DNA from: JADHLJ01 sp038118725
GTDB lineage: Bacteria; Pseudomonadota; Alphaproteobacteria; Thalassobaculales; Thalassobaculaceae
Direction of reading: 5' to 3'
Assembly (NCBI GenBank): GCA_038118725.1
Contig: JAYOIK010000015.1
Location: 1 to 64,000 of the forward strand
Length of the DNA stretch: 64,000 bases
Of this stretch, positions 9,894 to 18,389 are shown one piece after another. The notes below the pieces were generated by a model. The model did not search any database. It was given only the letters and a program-made list of their open reading frames with translations, and had not been told where the DNA came from. Position 1 is the first letter of the stretch. Every line of letters starts with the position of its first letter. The position numbers were made by a program, and so were the translations under genes.

Positions 9894-10442
9894 ATGGCAA
9901 CGATCATTGATCATCTGGAAACCGACCACTGGAACTTCGCCGGCCTCCTGAAGATCCTGGAACGCGAACTCGACCATATCGCGGCGCTGGCGGAGCCGGA
10001 CTATACCTTGATGTCCCTGATCCTCGACTATCTCCTCACCTATCCGGATCAGGTTCATCACCCCAAGGAGGACCTGATCTATCAGATGCTGCTTCGCAAA
10101 CTCCCCGAGATCCGCGACAGTCTCGACGACCTGGAGCACGAACACATCGTCCTAGCGACGCTTACCCGCGAATTCTCCAACAAGTTGCGAGATGTCGTCG
10201 CCGGCGAAGCGGTGATGCGAGAAGACCTGCTGAACGCCGGGCGCGGCTTTGTCGATACCTATAAGAACCATATGCTGAACGAGAACACCGGCGTCTTCAA
10301 ACTAGCCCGACAACATCTGCCGGCCTTGGATTTGGACACATTGATGGGAGAGTTCGACCTCCAATCCGATTCCCTGCGCGCCGGCGATCCCGGTGGACGG
10401 TTCGAGCGACTGTTGGCAACCATCCGGGATGGCGCCGGTTAG
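9894..10442 (+). CDS. Hemerythrin HHE-domain protein
   Basis: A 182-residue all-helical protein with the hemerythrin metal-ligand pattern: HLETDHWNF at the start, HHPKEDLIY in helix 2, LEHEHIVLA in helix 3 and KNHMLNEN in helix 4. These His and Glu residues could bind a di-iron centre for oxygen, nitric oxide or iron handling. ATG 9894 is chosen over ATG 9855 because GGGGAG lies 7 bases upstream. It sits alone between the sulfatase and phoB, in opposite orientation to both. Confidence 0.82.
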   Translation: MATIIDHLETDHWNFAGLLKILERELDHIAALAEPDYTLMSLILDYLLTYPDQVHHPKEDLIYQMLLRKLPEIRDSLDDLEHEHIVLATLTREFSNKLRDVVAGEAVMREDLLNAGRGFVDTYKNHMLNENTGVFKLARQHLPALDLDTLMGEFDLQSDSLRAGDPGGRFERLLATIRDGAG

Positions 10443-10503
10443 GCCGCCCCGCCTTTCGGGTATGATTTGAGTTTCCGGTTGACCCGACACCTCGGCGCGC
10501 GTC

Positions 10504-11196
10504 TCAGCGTTGTTGGTCCAGCGCGTAACCGGCGCCGCGGACCGTACGGATCAGGTTCTTGGCGCCCTTGTCAACCTCAAGCGCCTCGCGCAGGCGGCGG
10601 ATATGCACATCCACCGTTCTGGGTTCGACGAACACATCACCGCCCCATACCCGGCCCAAAAGCTTGTCCCTTGAGAAGACAATGCCTGGCCGATCAATCA
10701 GGGTTTCGAGAAGTCGGAAGCATTTGGGGCTCAGGTGAACATTCTTGCCGTCCCGGGTCACCCTATGGGCCTCCAGATCCATGACGATGCCAGCATATTC
10801 CTTAACCGTCGCGGAACCTCTTATATCACTGCGGCGAAGCAGCGCGTTCACCCGAGCAACCATCTCGCGCGGGGAATAGGGTTTCACCACATAATCATCG
10901 GCGCCGGCTTCCAGACCGAGCACTCGGTCACTTTCCTCGCCACGCGCGGTGAGCATGATGATCGGCAGGCGCTTGGTATCCTCGCCGGCGCGAAGGGAAC
11001 GGCAAACCTCGATCCCCGAGCGTTCCGGCAACATCCAGTCGACCACCGCCAGATCCGGCGGTTCGATCGCGATCCTTTGCAGGGCTTCCTCGCCGCTATG
11101 GGCGACCTGGGTTCGATAACCTGATTTTTCCAGATTGTAGCGGAGCATTTCCGCGAGAGGTGCCTCATCCTCGACGATCAGAATCAGCGATGCCAT
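10504..11196 (-). CDS. phoB: Phosphate regulon response regulator PhoB
   Basis: A 230-residue OmpR/PhoB-type regulator. The receiver domain has the acidic pocket EDE near residue 9-11, the phosphoacceptor Asp53 in VVDWMLPE and Lys in VVKPYSP. A C-terminal winged-helix domain contains RTVDVHIRRLREAL, the usual recognition-helix region. It is the last gene of the pst operon, 15 bp after pstB. The position normally held by phoU is empty. Phosphorylation by the nearby PhoR should let it bind the box upstream of pstS, so it probably activates its own operon. Confidence 0.95.
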   Translation of the reverse strand: MASLILIVEDEAPLAEMLRYNLEKSGYRTQVAHSGEEALQRIAIEPPDLAVVDWMLPERSGIEVCRSLRAGEDTKRLPIIMLTARGEESDRVLGLEAGADDYVVKPYSPREMVARVNALLRRSDIRGSATVKEYAGIVMDLEAHRVTRDGKNVHLSPKCFRLLETLIDRPGIVFSRDKLLGRVWGGDVFVEPRTVDVHIRRLREALEVDKGAKNLIRTVRGAGYALDQQR

Positions 11197-11211
11197 GGCC
11201 TTATCCCAACC

Positions 11212-12084
11212 TCAACCAATTCGACCCGTGACGTAATCCTTGGTGCGATCATCCCGGGGATTCTCGAACACCTCGCTCGTGGCGCCATGCTCGACCAGGT
11301 TCCCCAGATGGAAAAACGCCGTCCTGTCCGAAACCCGTCGTGCCTGCTGCATTGAATGAGTCACCATGACAATTGTGTATTGCGCCTTCAGTTCCATGAT
11401 CAACTCCTCGACACGTTCGGTGGCGATCGGGTCGAGGGCGGAGCAAGGCTCGTCCATGAGGATCACTTCCGGGCGCACCGCGATGGCGCGGGCAATGCAC
11501 AAACGCTGTTGCTGGCCGCCGGACAGGCCGATGCCGGGGGCGTCCAGGCGGTCACGCACCTCTTCCAGGAGGCCCGCGCGCCCCAGACTACCCAGCACGA
11601 TGCCGTTCAATTCCTCGCGGTCCCTGGCGATGCCATGGATGCGAGGGCCGTATGCGACATTGTCGAAGATCGATTTCGGGAACGGATTGGGCTTCTGGAA
11701 GACCATGCCGATGCGGGTGCGAAGTTGCACCACGTCCTGATCCTTGGCGTAGATCTCCCGTCCATCCAAGGTCACCGACCCATCCACGCGACAGATATCG
11801 ATGTTATCGTTCATTCTGTTGAGGCAACGCAGATAAGTCGACTTTCCGCATCCCGAAGGCCCGATGAACGCGGTCACCTGATTAACCGGGATATTCAGCG
11901 AGACATCGTGCAGCGCCTGTTTGTCGCCGTAGTGAACCCTGAGGTTCCGGCTCGCCATCTTCGGTGGCGCATCGGGCGCTCCTTTAGCCTGGCCGGGCTC
12001 GCTATTCATTATCGCTCCAATCCGCGCGGAGTGTTCAAGATCGGTGGCCTCGGCCACCATGTGATCAACGGGATCAAAAGTCAT
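11212..12084 (-). CDS. pstB: Phosphate ABC transporter ATP-binding protein PstB
   Basis: The ATPase of the high-affinity phosphate importer. It has Walker A GPSGCGKST, signature LSGGQQQRLCIARA and Walker B VILMDEPCSALDP. ATG 12084 (290 residues) lies 11 bp after pstA and has GGAGAG upstream; ATG 12009 (265 residues) also has a GGAG and would match the usual length of about 260 better. The extra N-terminus is poorly conserved in appearance, so either start is possible. The longer frame from 12225 overlaps pstA and is not used. Confidence 0.94.
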   Translation of the reverse strand: MTFDPVDHMVAEATDLEHSARIGAIMNSEPGQAKGAPDAPPKMASRNLRVHYGDKQALHDVSLNIPVNQVTAFIGPSGCGKSTYLRCLNRMNDNIDICRVDGSVTLDGREIYAKDQDVVQLRTRIGMVFQKPNPFPKSIFDNVAYGPRIHGIARDREELNGIVLGSLGRAGLLEEVRDRLDAPGIGLSGGQQQRLCIARAIAVRPEVILMDEPCSALDPIATERVEELIMELKAQYTIVMVTHSMQQARRVSDRTAFFHLGNLVEHGATSEVFENPRDDRTKDYVTGRIG

Positions 12085-12095
12085 GGGGCTCTCCA

Positions 12096-13385
12096 CTACC
12101 ACCGGGTCTCGAAACGCTTTCGCAGATATACCGCGAAAAGGTTCAACAAACAGACAAATGACAACAGAACCAGGATCGCCGCCGAGGTGCGTTCGACAAA
12201 GGCTTTCTCGGGAATGTCCGACCACAGGAAGATCTGGACCGGAAGCACCGTCGCGGGATCCGTCACCGAGGTCGGCACGTCGACGATGAAGGCGACCATG
12301 CCGATCATCAACAGCGGCGCGGTTTCCCCCAAGGCCCCGGCGGTACCGATGATGGTGCCGGTCAGGATCCCCGGCATCGCTAGGGGAAGCACGTGGTGAA
12401 ACACCGCTTGGATCGGGCTCGCGCCAAGCGCCAGGGCCGCCTCGCGCACCGAGGGAGGGACTGATTTTATCGCCGCGCGCCCGGCGATGATGATGGTCGG
12501 TAGGGTCAGGAGCGACAGAACCATGCCGCCCACCAGCGGAGCCGATCTCGGTAGCATGAAGGTGTTGAGGAAAATCGCCAATCCAAGCAAGCCGAACACA
12601 ATCGACGGCACCGCCGCCAGGTTGTTGATGTTGACCTCGATGAACTCGGTGATCCGATTTTTAGGCGCGAAGCACTCAAGGTAAACCGCCGACATCACCC
12701 CCAATGGAAAGGATATCGCGAGGCACACCAGGATCGCGTAGAGCGAGCCCACGGCGCTGCCCAGGATCCCCGCGAGTTCCGGCTCGCGGGAATCGCCGGA
12801 TGTAAAAAACGTGGTGTTGAATTTGGCCTCGACGCCACCCGCGCTCTCATGGCCCTCGAGCCATTTCATCTGCTTGTCACTGAGGTGTCGCTGATCGGCG
12901 GGGGCCGTCCGCGGCACGGTTCCCTTGATAATCAGATCAACATCATCCGAAGCGCTAACCCAGATACCCAGGGTTTTGCCGACCGGGTCTTCATGTTCCA
13001 GCATCGCCTCCCGGATCTCATAGGGGGCGGCGACGCTGACGAGCCGGTACATGCTTCGCTTGTCGGATCTGGATTTCGCGTCCGGGAAAGTCTCGCGCAT
13101 GGTCCGCTTGAGAACCGCGTTGTAGTTCGCGCCCGCGATCGCTTGCGCGCGATCTCCGCCATCGTTCGATTGGAGATCGGACTCTTGCAACGTGACCTTC
13201 AGCAGCATCTTGGTCTGCAAGATCGCCGTGTGGCCGGATTCAATCACCGTGAAAAGCAGCACGCCGAGAAAAACGAGGCCGATCCACGCCGCCACCAACG
13301 CAATGAATTTGAAGCGTTTCTCGCCGCCATGACGACTGGCGAGCCGACGCGCGACGCGTGCTTGGGTTTCCGAGGTCTCAGTCAT
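12096..13385 (-). CDS. pstA: Phosphate ABC transporter permease PstA
   Basis: A 429-residue inner-membrane permease. The C-terminal 230 residues hold the five or six membrane segments and the EAALALGASPIQAVFHHVLP loop that contacts PstB. The N-terminal half has one membrane segment at about residues 27-48 followed by a large extracytoplasmic domain, the extension typical of alphaproteobacterial PstA (DUF3333). The start overlaps the pstC stop by 8 bp, which points to translational coupling. Confidence 0.93.
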   Translation of the reverse strand: MTETSETQARVARRLASRHGGEKRFKFIALVAAWIGLVFLGVLLFTVIESGHTAILQTKMLLKVTLQESDLQSNDGGDRAQAIAGANYNAVLKRTMRETFPDAKSRSDKRSMYRLVSVAAPYEIREAMLEHEDPVGKTLGIWVSASDDVDLIIKGTVPRTAPADQRHLSDKQMKWLEGHESAGGVEAKFNTTFFTSGDSREPELAGILGSAVGSLYAILVCLAISFPLGVMSAVYLECFAPKNRITEFIEVNINNLAAVPSIVFGLLGLAIFLNTFMLPRSAPLVGGMVLSLLTLPTIIIAGRAAIKSVPPSVREAALALGASPIQAVFHHVLPLAMPGILTGTIIGTAGALGETAPLLMIGMVAFIVDVPTSVTDPATVLPVQIFLWSDIPEKAFVERTSAAILVLLSFVCLLNLFAVYLRKRFETRW

Positions 13386-14286
13386 ATTGCTCTCGATAAG
13401 CCTTGACGATTCGCAGCGCCGTTACGTTGAGCGCCAGGGTCACCAGAAACAGCATCAATCCCAGCGCGAATGCCGCGAGTGTCTTTGGGCTGTCGAATTC
13501 CTGGTCGCCGGTCAAAAGCGTGACGATCTGAACCGTCACGGTGGTAACCGCGTCGAGCGGATTGACGGTGAGCTTGGCCGCCAGGCCCGCCGCCATAACA
13601 ACGATCATCGTCTCGCCGATCACCCTGGAAGCGGCGAGCAGCAAGCCCCCCGCGATACCGGGGAGCGCCGCGGGCAGAATGACGTTGCGGATGGCCTCGG
13701 AACGGGTCGAGCCGAGCCCGAGCGCCGCTGCCTTCAGGGATTCCGGCACCGCGGTGATCGCGTCGTCCGAAATCGAGGAGACAAAGGGTATGGTCATGAT
13801 CCCCATGACAAGCCCGGCCGCCAATGCGCTCTCGGAGGAAACGTCGAGGCCGATTGCCTCGCCACTGTTACGCAACATCGGCGCGACCACGATCGCCGCG
13901 AAAAACCCGTAAACCACCGTCGGGATTCCGGCCAGCGCCTCCAGCACGGGCTTGACGATGGACCGGAAACGAGCCGACGCGTATTCCCCAAGATAGATCG
14001 CCGCCATCAAGCCAACGGGTCCGGAGACACAGAGCGCGATCGCGCTGATCAGGAGCGTGCCGACCAGCAAGGGTATGGCGCCGAACGCGCCGCTCGCGCC
14101 GACTTGATCTTCACGGATCGCGGTTTGCGGCGACCAATGTAGGCCGAACACGAAATCGGTGATCGGGATTTGTCTGAAGAACTGAATCGATTCGAAGATG
14201 AGCGAGAGAACGATACCGACCGTGGTCAAGATCGCGACCGAGGAGGCGGCGATCAGGATCCCCATGATCAGCCGCTCGTAAAGCAC
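13378..14286 (-). CDS. pstC: Phosphate ABC transporter permease PstC
   Basis: The second permease of the Pst complex. Membrane segments include LIMGILIAASSVAILTTVG near the N-terminus, and the cytoplasmic contact loop is LKAAALGLGSTRSEAIRNV. The start is uncertain. The frame is open back to a TTG at 14376 inside the end of pstS, but that would translate through a perfect 15-bp hairpin at 14302-14337 as a Gly/Thr-rich stretch. GTG 14286 (about 302 residues) or ATG 14265 begin just before the first membrane segment and leave the hairpin between the genes. None of the three has a strong ribosome binding site. Confidence 0.85.
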   Translation of the reverse strand: MLYERLIMGILIAASSVAILTTVGIVLSLIFESIQFFRQIPITDFVFGLHWSPQTAIREDQVGASGAFGAIPLLVGTLLISAIALCVSGPVGLMAAIYLGEYASARFRSIVKPVLEALAGIPTVVYGFFAAIVVAPMLRNSGEAIGLDVSSESALAAGLVMGIMTIPFVSSISDDAITAVPESLKAAALGLGSTRSEAIRNVILPAALPGIAGGLLLAASRVIGETMIVVMAAGLAAKLTVNPLDAVTTVTVQIVTLLTGDQEFDSPKTLAAFALGLMLFLVTLALNVTALRIVKAYREQYD

Positions 14287-14301
14287 GCGTCGAGCAACGC
14301 G

Positions 14302-14337
14302 ACGGGCGCCGGCGGATGTCGTTCCGCCGGCGCCCGT
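14302..14337 (-). promoter_or_regulatory. Perfect 15-bp hairpin between pstS and pstC
   Basis: Positions 14302-14316 and 14323-14337 are perfect reverse complements around the 6-base loop TGTCGT. On the transcribed strand it lies 19 bases after the pstS stop and has no following T run, so it is not an ordinary terminator. The likely role is to protect the 3' end of pstS mRNA or cause partial termination, raising binding protein over permease levels. Confidence 0.6.
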
Positions 14338-14356
14338 GCCACCCGAATTCGGGAGA

Positions 14357-15385
14357 TTACATGACGAGGTTGGCAAGGGTCTTCACCGCTTTGGCGCGAG
14401 CCGCGCGTTCCGCGTCACCCAATGGAATCAGCCCCTTGTCCGAGAGATAGCCGTCCGGACCGGACGCATTGTCGCTCACGAACGCGTTGGTGAATTCCTC
14501 GATACCGGGCACTTTGCCGATCTGTGACTTCTTCACGTAGAAGTAGAGCGGACGGGACACCGGGTACTCACCGGCGGCAATCGCCTCGAACTCCGGCTCC
14601 TGGCCATCGACGATGCTGCCTTGCAGCTTGTCCGAATTCTGGTCGAGGAAACTGTAGCCGAAGATACCGAAGGCCTTGGGATTGGCGTCGAGCTTGGAGA
14701 CGATCAGGTTGTCGTTCTCACCCGCCTCGACATAGGCGCCGTCCTCGCGGACCGTGTGGCACAGGGCCTTATAGGCCTTCTTGTCGGTCTTCCTCATGGC
14801 CTTGATCCAGCCGATCTTCTTGCAGCCGCCCTCAAGCGCCAGCTCGGCGAAGGCGTCACGCGTACCGGAGGTCGGCGGCGGGCCAAGCACCTCGATCTTG
14901 GTGTCGGGAAGCGCCGGGTTGACGTCCTTCCAAGTCTTGTACGGGTTCGGCTGGGTCTTGCCCTCGCCGGCCGGCACATCCTTGGCCAGCGCCAGGAAGA
15001 TGTCCTTGAGCGAAAGTTCAACCTGACCGGATTTCTTGGAATTGGCGATCACGATACCGTCGTAGCCGACCTTGACCTCGAGAATTTCGGTGATGCCATT
15101 CTTGACGCATTTCTCGACTTCGGACTTCTTAATCCGGCGCGAAGCGTTGGTGATGTCGGGATGACCGTCGCCGGACCCGGCGCAGAACAGCTTCAGACCA
15201 CCACCGGAACCGGTGCTCTCGACGATCGGGGTCTTGAAGGAGGTCGTCCGGCCGAAGGTTTCGGCGACGGCGGTGGAAAACGGATAGACGGTGGACGAGC
15301 CGACGACGCGGATCTGATCGCGGGCTTCGGCCGCTCCAGTCATGGCGATAACGGCGGCTGCCGCGAGGAAGGATTTCCTGATCAT
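14357..15385 (-). CDS. pstS: Periplasmic phosphate-binding protein PstS
   Basis: A 342-residue periplasmic protein. A clear signal peptide (MIRKSFLAAAAVIAMTGAAEA) precedes RDQIRVVGSSTVYPF, the PstS phosphate-binding loop. Further ligand-loop residues appear in STGSGGG and in TSGTRDAFAE. The C-terminus GLIPLGDAERA fits the family. It is the first gene of the - strand operon pstS-pstC-pstA-pstB-phoB, and a PhoB box lies about 80 to 110 bases upstream of its start, so phosphate starvation should induce it. Confidence 0.95.
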   Translation of the reverse strand: MIRKSFLAAAAVIAMTGAAEARDQIRVVGSSTVYPFSTAVAETFGRTTSFKTPIVESTGSGGGLKLFCAGSGDGHPDITNASRRIKKSEVEKCVKNGITEILEVKVGYDGIVIANSKKSGQVELSLKDIFLALAKDVPAGEGKTQPNPYKTWKDVNPALPDTKIEVLGPPPTSGTRDAFAELALEGGCKKIGWIKAMRKTDKKAYKALCHTVREDGAYVEAGENDNLIVSKLDANPKAFGIFGYSFLDQNSDKLQGSIVDGQEPEFEAIAAGEYPVSRPLYFYVKKSQIGKVPGIEEFTNAFVSDNASGPDGYLSDKGLIPLGDAERAARAKAVKTLANLVM

Positions 15386-15466
15386 CTGATTCTACAGCTC
15401 CAGCTGGGTTACGGACCCGGATGGCCCGTTCGCGGCTGGAACCTAGGATCGCTCGGAGTCGTGAAC

Positions 15467-15494
15467 GTTACTGAAATATTACAATTTAGTGACA
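15467..15494 (-). promoter_or_regulatory. PhoB box upstream of pstS (three 11-bp-spaced half sites)
   Basis: On the - strand, TGTCAC (15494-15489), TGTAAT (15483-15478) and AGTAAC (15472-15467) follow each other at exactly 11-bp steps with AT-rich spacers, the arrangement of PhoB direct repeats. It lies between the phoR stop and the pstS start, facing pstS. Confidence 0.8.
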
Positions 15495-15509
15495 TCGCGA
15501 AATAGTGGA

Positions 15510-16586
15510 TCAGGCGTCCGTGCTCGGCAGGCTGACCGAGAAGGTGGTTTGCGCTCCGAGCGTGCTTCTGACATCCAGTTGGCCCCGGTGGCGAGCGACA
15601 ATATGTTTAACGATTGCAAGGCCCAGGCCGGTTCCGCCCATGCTGCGCGAGCGTCCCTTGTCGACGCGATAGAACCGCTCGGTGATGCGTGGAATCTCAT
15701 CCTCTGGAATGCCGTCGCCGTCGTTCGTAACGCTCACCTTGACCCCCGTCACCGCGCCGTCGGCGAGATTTTCCAGCCGCGCGGCGGCGACTCGAATGCG
15801 CGAGTCGGGCCGTCCATAGCTCACCGCGTTCGACACGAGATTCTGGAACACCTGGGTGAGCTCGTCCGGGTCCCCCAGAATAGACGGCAGCTCGTCGGGA
15901 AGCTCGACCTCGATCTCCATCGACCGCTCCCGGGCCCGCACCGACGACAGGTTGGTTACATGAGACAGGATCGGCCGGAGATCGACTTCATCCTCGGGCT
16001 GGATATGCTCCTCGGTTTCCAGTTTCGAGAGCGCCAGAAGATCATTGATCAGGCGCGTCATCCGCCGCGCCTCGGCCTCCATGATCCCGAGGAAACGCTC
16101 CGTCGCCTCGGGGTCGTCCCGTGCCGGTCCCTGAAGAGTCTCGATAAATCCCAGCAGCGACGAGAGAGGCGAGCGCAATTCATGGCTCACATTGGCCACG
16201 AAATCCGCCCGCATCTGCGCGGCTTTCTTGGAGGCGGTGACATCATGAAAAATCATCATCACCCAGGTCGGACCGGGCGATTTCAGATCAGGTAAACGCC
16301 AGATATTCAGGTCGTAGGTTCGGGATATCGGATAGGGCAAGAAGATCTCACGCGTCGTCCCAGGCGCTCCGCCCAACGAGGCCTCGACGCCTTCCTGAAT
16401 CTCGGAATTGCCCAGCAGATCGTCCAGCTTGGTACCGACCGCGTGCTCGCCCAGCAAATGGCGCGCCGCCCTGTTCGCGCCCACGACGATCCTCGACGGA
16501 TCCACTAACAGAACCGGGTCGGTCAAGCCGTCGAGGAACCGCGCGTCGAACGGCAGTGACGGGGCTACTCGAGAATCATCGTTCAT
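15510..16586 (-). CDS. phoR: PhoR-like sensor histidine kinase without membrane segments
   Basis: A 358-residue kinase with an N-terminal PAS domain (about residues 15-118), a HisKA domain with His135 in FVANVSHELRSP and an HATPase domain with QNLVSNAV, NDGDGIP and GGTGLGLAIVKH. The order PAS-HisKA-HATPase and the genomic position indicate PhoR. Unlike E. coli PhoR it has no hydrophobic N-terminal segments. The frame cannot extend far upstream because an SDR gene ends at 16644. It may therefore sense through a cytoplasmic partner. It is upstream of the PhoB box and would need its own promoter. Confidence 0.85.
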   Translation of the reverse strand: MNDDSRVAPSLPFDARFLDGLTDPVLLVDPSRIVVGANRAARHLLGEHAVGTKLDDLLGNSEIQEGVEASLGGAPGTTREIFLPYPISRTYDLNIWRLPDLKSPGPTWVMMIFHDVTASKKAAQMRADFVANVSHELRSPLSSLLGFIETLQGPARDDPEATERFLGIMEAEARRMTRLINDLLALSKLETEEHIQPEDEVDLRPILSHVTNLSSVRARERSMEIEVELPDELPSILGDPDELTQVFQNLVSNAVSYGRPDSRIRVAAARLENLADGAVTGVKVSVTNDGDGIPEDEIPRITERFYRVDKGRSRSMGGTGLGLAIVKHIVARHRGQLDVRSTLGAQTTFSVSLPSTDA

Positions 16587-16643
16587 TTGCCGCCATCCCT
16601 TCGGTTCACGACATCGGATCGCCGGTCCCGATCACTTCTCGAT

Positions 16644-17408
16644 CTAGGACGGATCGGTGATCATCCGGCCGCCGTCGATGGTGATGGTCTGGCCGGTCAG
16701 GTAGTTACCCGCCCTGGTCGCCATGCTGGCCGTCAGCATGCCGATATCGTCGGGATCGCCCAGCCGGCCAAGCGGTGTGATTTTCTCGACCGCGGCGGTT
16801 TTCTTCGGATCCGCCCAAAGCTCGCGAGCGAAGTCCGTGCGGATCAGGCCCGGCGCGATGGCGTTGACGCGAATGTTGTGCGGCCCCCATTCGACCGCGA
16901 GATTGCGGACCAGCTGCTGCTCCGCCGCCTTGGAAAGGGCGTAGAGCCCGAGGTTCTTGCTGCCCTTGAAGCCGCCGATGCTGGAGATCACGATCACCAC
17001 GCCGTCCTTGCGCTCGGCCATCTCCGGGCAAACCATGTTGGCCAGCCAGAAGACGCTTTTGACATTGGTGTCCATGATCTTCTCATAGGCGCCGTCATCG
17101 GCCTCGCGCATCGGGCCATAGACCGGGTTGGTCGCGGCGTTGCAGACCAGGATATCGATCTTGCCATAGGCCTTGTGGGTATCGGCCACGAGCGCGGCGA
17201 GCGCCTCCTTGCTGCCGATATGGCAGGGAATGGCCGTCGCCTCGTGCCCCTTGTCGCGGATCGACTGGGCCACTGTCTCGCAAGCATCCGCCTTACGGCT
17301 GGAGATCACCACCTTGGCCCCGAGCGCGGCCATGTTCTCGGCGATCGACTTGCCGATACCCTTTGTGGACCCGGTGATCACCGCCACCTTGCCGGTTAGA
17401 TCAAACAT
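16644..17408 (-). CDS. SDR family oxidoreductase
   Basis: A 254-residue classical short-chain dehydrogenase. The cofactor motif is TGSTKGIG, the NNAG-type motif appears as CNAATN, catalytic Ser lies in VISSIGG and the active-site pair is YALSK. The Arg in SSRK after the second strand hints at NADPH use. The C-terminus GQTITIDGGRMITDPS fits the family. It is followed upstream by a second SDR gene 41 bp away on the same strand, so the two are probably cotranscribed. Substrate unknown. Confidence 0.87.
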   Translation of the reverse strand: MFDLTGKVAVITGSTKGIGKSIAENMAALGAKVVISSRKADACETVAQSIRDKGHEATAIPCHIGSKEALAALVADTHKAYGKIDILVCNAATNPVYGPMREADDGAYEKIMDTNVKSVFWLANMVCPEMAERKDGVVIVISSIGGFKGSKNLGLYALSKAAEQQLVRNLAVEWGPHNIRVNAIAPGLIRTDFARELWADPKKTAAVEKITPLGRLGDPDDIGMLTASMATRAGNYLTGQTITIDGGRMITDPS

Positions 17409-17449
17409 CGTGATAACTCCGTTTTCAGAATTGGACTGTCAGGTCGCGG

Positions 17450-18238
17450 TTATGTGGCGGTCAGGCCGCCATCGACCACCAGCTCGGCGCCGGTGGTGAA
17501 TTTTGCGTCGTCGCTCGCGAGATAGAGGATCGCGCCGGCGATATCGTCGGGATGCCCCAGCCGCCCCACCGGCGAGGCGCCTTCCAGGGCGGCGCGATAG
17601 CGATCCGGGGAATGGTGCTGTTCGACCATGCCGTCGACCATCGGCGTATCGGTATAGGAAGGATGCACGGAGTTACAGCGGATGCCGTAGCCCTTGCGCG
17701 CGCAATGCAGCGCCACCGACTTGGTCAACAGGCGAACCGACCCCTTGGAGGCGCAATAGGCCGCGAGTTGCGGCGCGCCGATGATCCCGGCCACGCTGGA
17801 GACGTTGACGATCGAACCGCCGTCGCCGCTTTCCTTCATCAACGCGATGCCGTGCTTGCATCCGAGGAACGGTCCCTCGGCGTTCACCGCGTGGGTGTGA
17901 CGCCATTCCTCCAGGGTCGCCTCCTCGATCGAGCCGGCGGTTCCGACACCCGCGTTGTTAACCAGGATATCGAGACGTCCATGCAACCGCCGCGCGGCAT
18001 CCATCGCGGCGATCCAGCTTTCCTCGGATGTTACGTCGAGGGAAACGAAGTCGGCGACGCCGCCCCCGTCCCGAAGGCACGCGGCGGCGGCCTCTCCGGC
18101 CTCGGCGTTGATATCGCCCAGAATTACGGCGGCGCCCTGGGAGATGAACATCTCCGTTGTCGCCAGACCGATCCCCGACGCGGCGCCGGTGATCAGCGCG
18201 ACCTTGCCCCCGAGCCGCCCGCTTCCCGCTCCCGTCAT
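17450..18238 (-). CDS. SDR family oxidoreductase, cyclopentanol dehydrogenase-like
   Basis: A 262-residue classical short-chain dehydrogenase with TGAASGIG, NNAGVG, the catalytic Ser in VNVSSVAG and YCASK. Asp in ILGDINAE after strand 2 suggests NAD. Its general look recalls alicyclic alcohol dehydrogenases, which would fit a Baeyer-Villiger monooxygenase encoded 6 kb away, but this link is only an inference. GAGGAAG about 7 bases upstream supports ATG 18238. It is divergent from surE. Confidence 0.85.
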   Translation of the reverse strand: MTGAGSGRLGGKVALITGAASGIGLATTEMFISQGAAVILGDINAEAGEAAAACLRDGGGVADFVSLDVTSEESWIAAMDAARRLHGRLDILVNNAGVGTAGSIEEATLEEWRHTHAVNAEGPFLGCKHGIALMKESGDGGSIVNVSSVAGIIGAPQLAAYCASKGSVRLLTKSVALHCARKGYGIRCNSVHPSYTDTPMVDGMVEQHHSPDRYRAALEGASPVGRLGHPDDIAGAILYLASDDAKFTTGAELVVDGGLTAT

Positions 18239-18389
18239 CCTCGCTTCCTCGCGTCAATCCGATAACGCCACCGACAATCTCGTCCGTGGTCGCATTCCGT
18301 AATGTGTTCGCATCCTTATAAGGTTAGGCTCCGAGCCTGTCGAGAAACGCCAAACCCGCCCGAAACCGGGCCGAGGAAGGATCAGAGAT

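Noticed and set aside
14287..14376. PstC N-terminal extension from TTG 14376
   Set aside because: It would translate through a perfect hairpin as a Gly/Thr-rich stretch unlike PstC and would overlap pstS by 20 bp.
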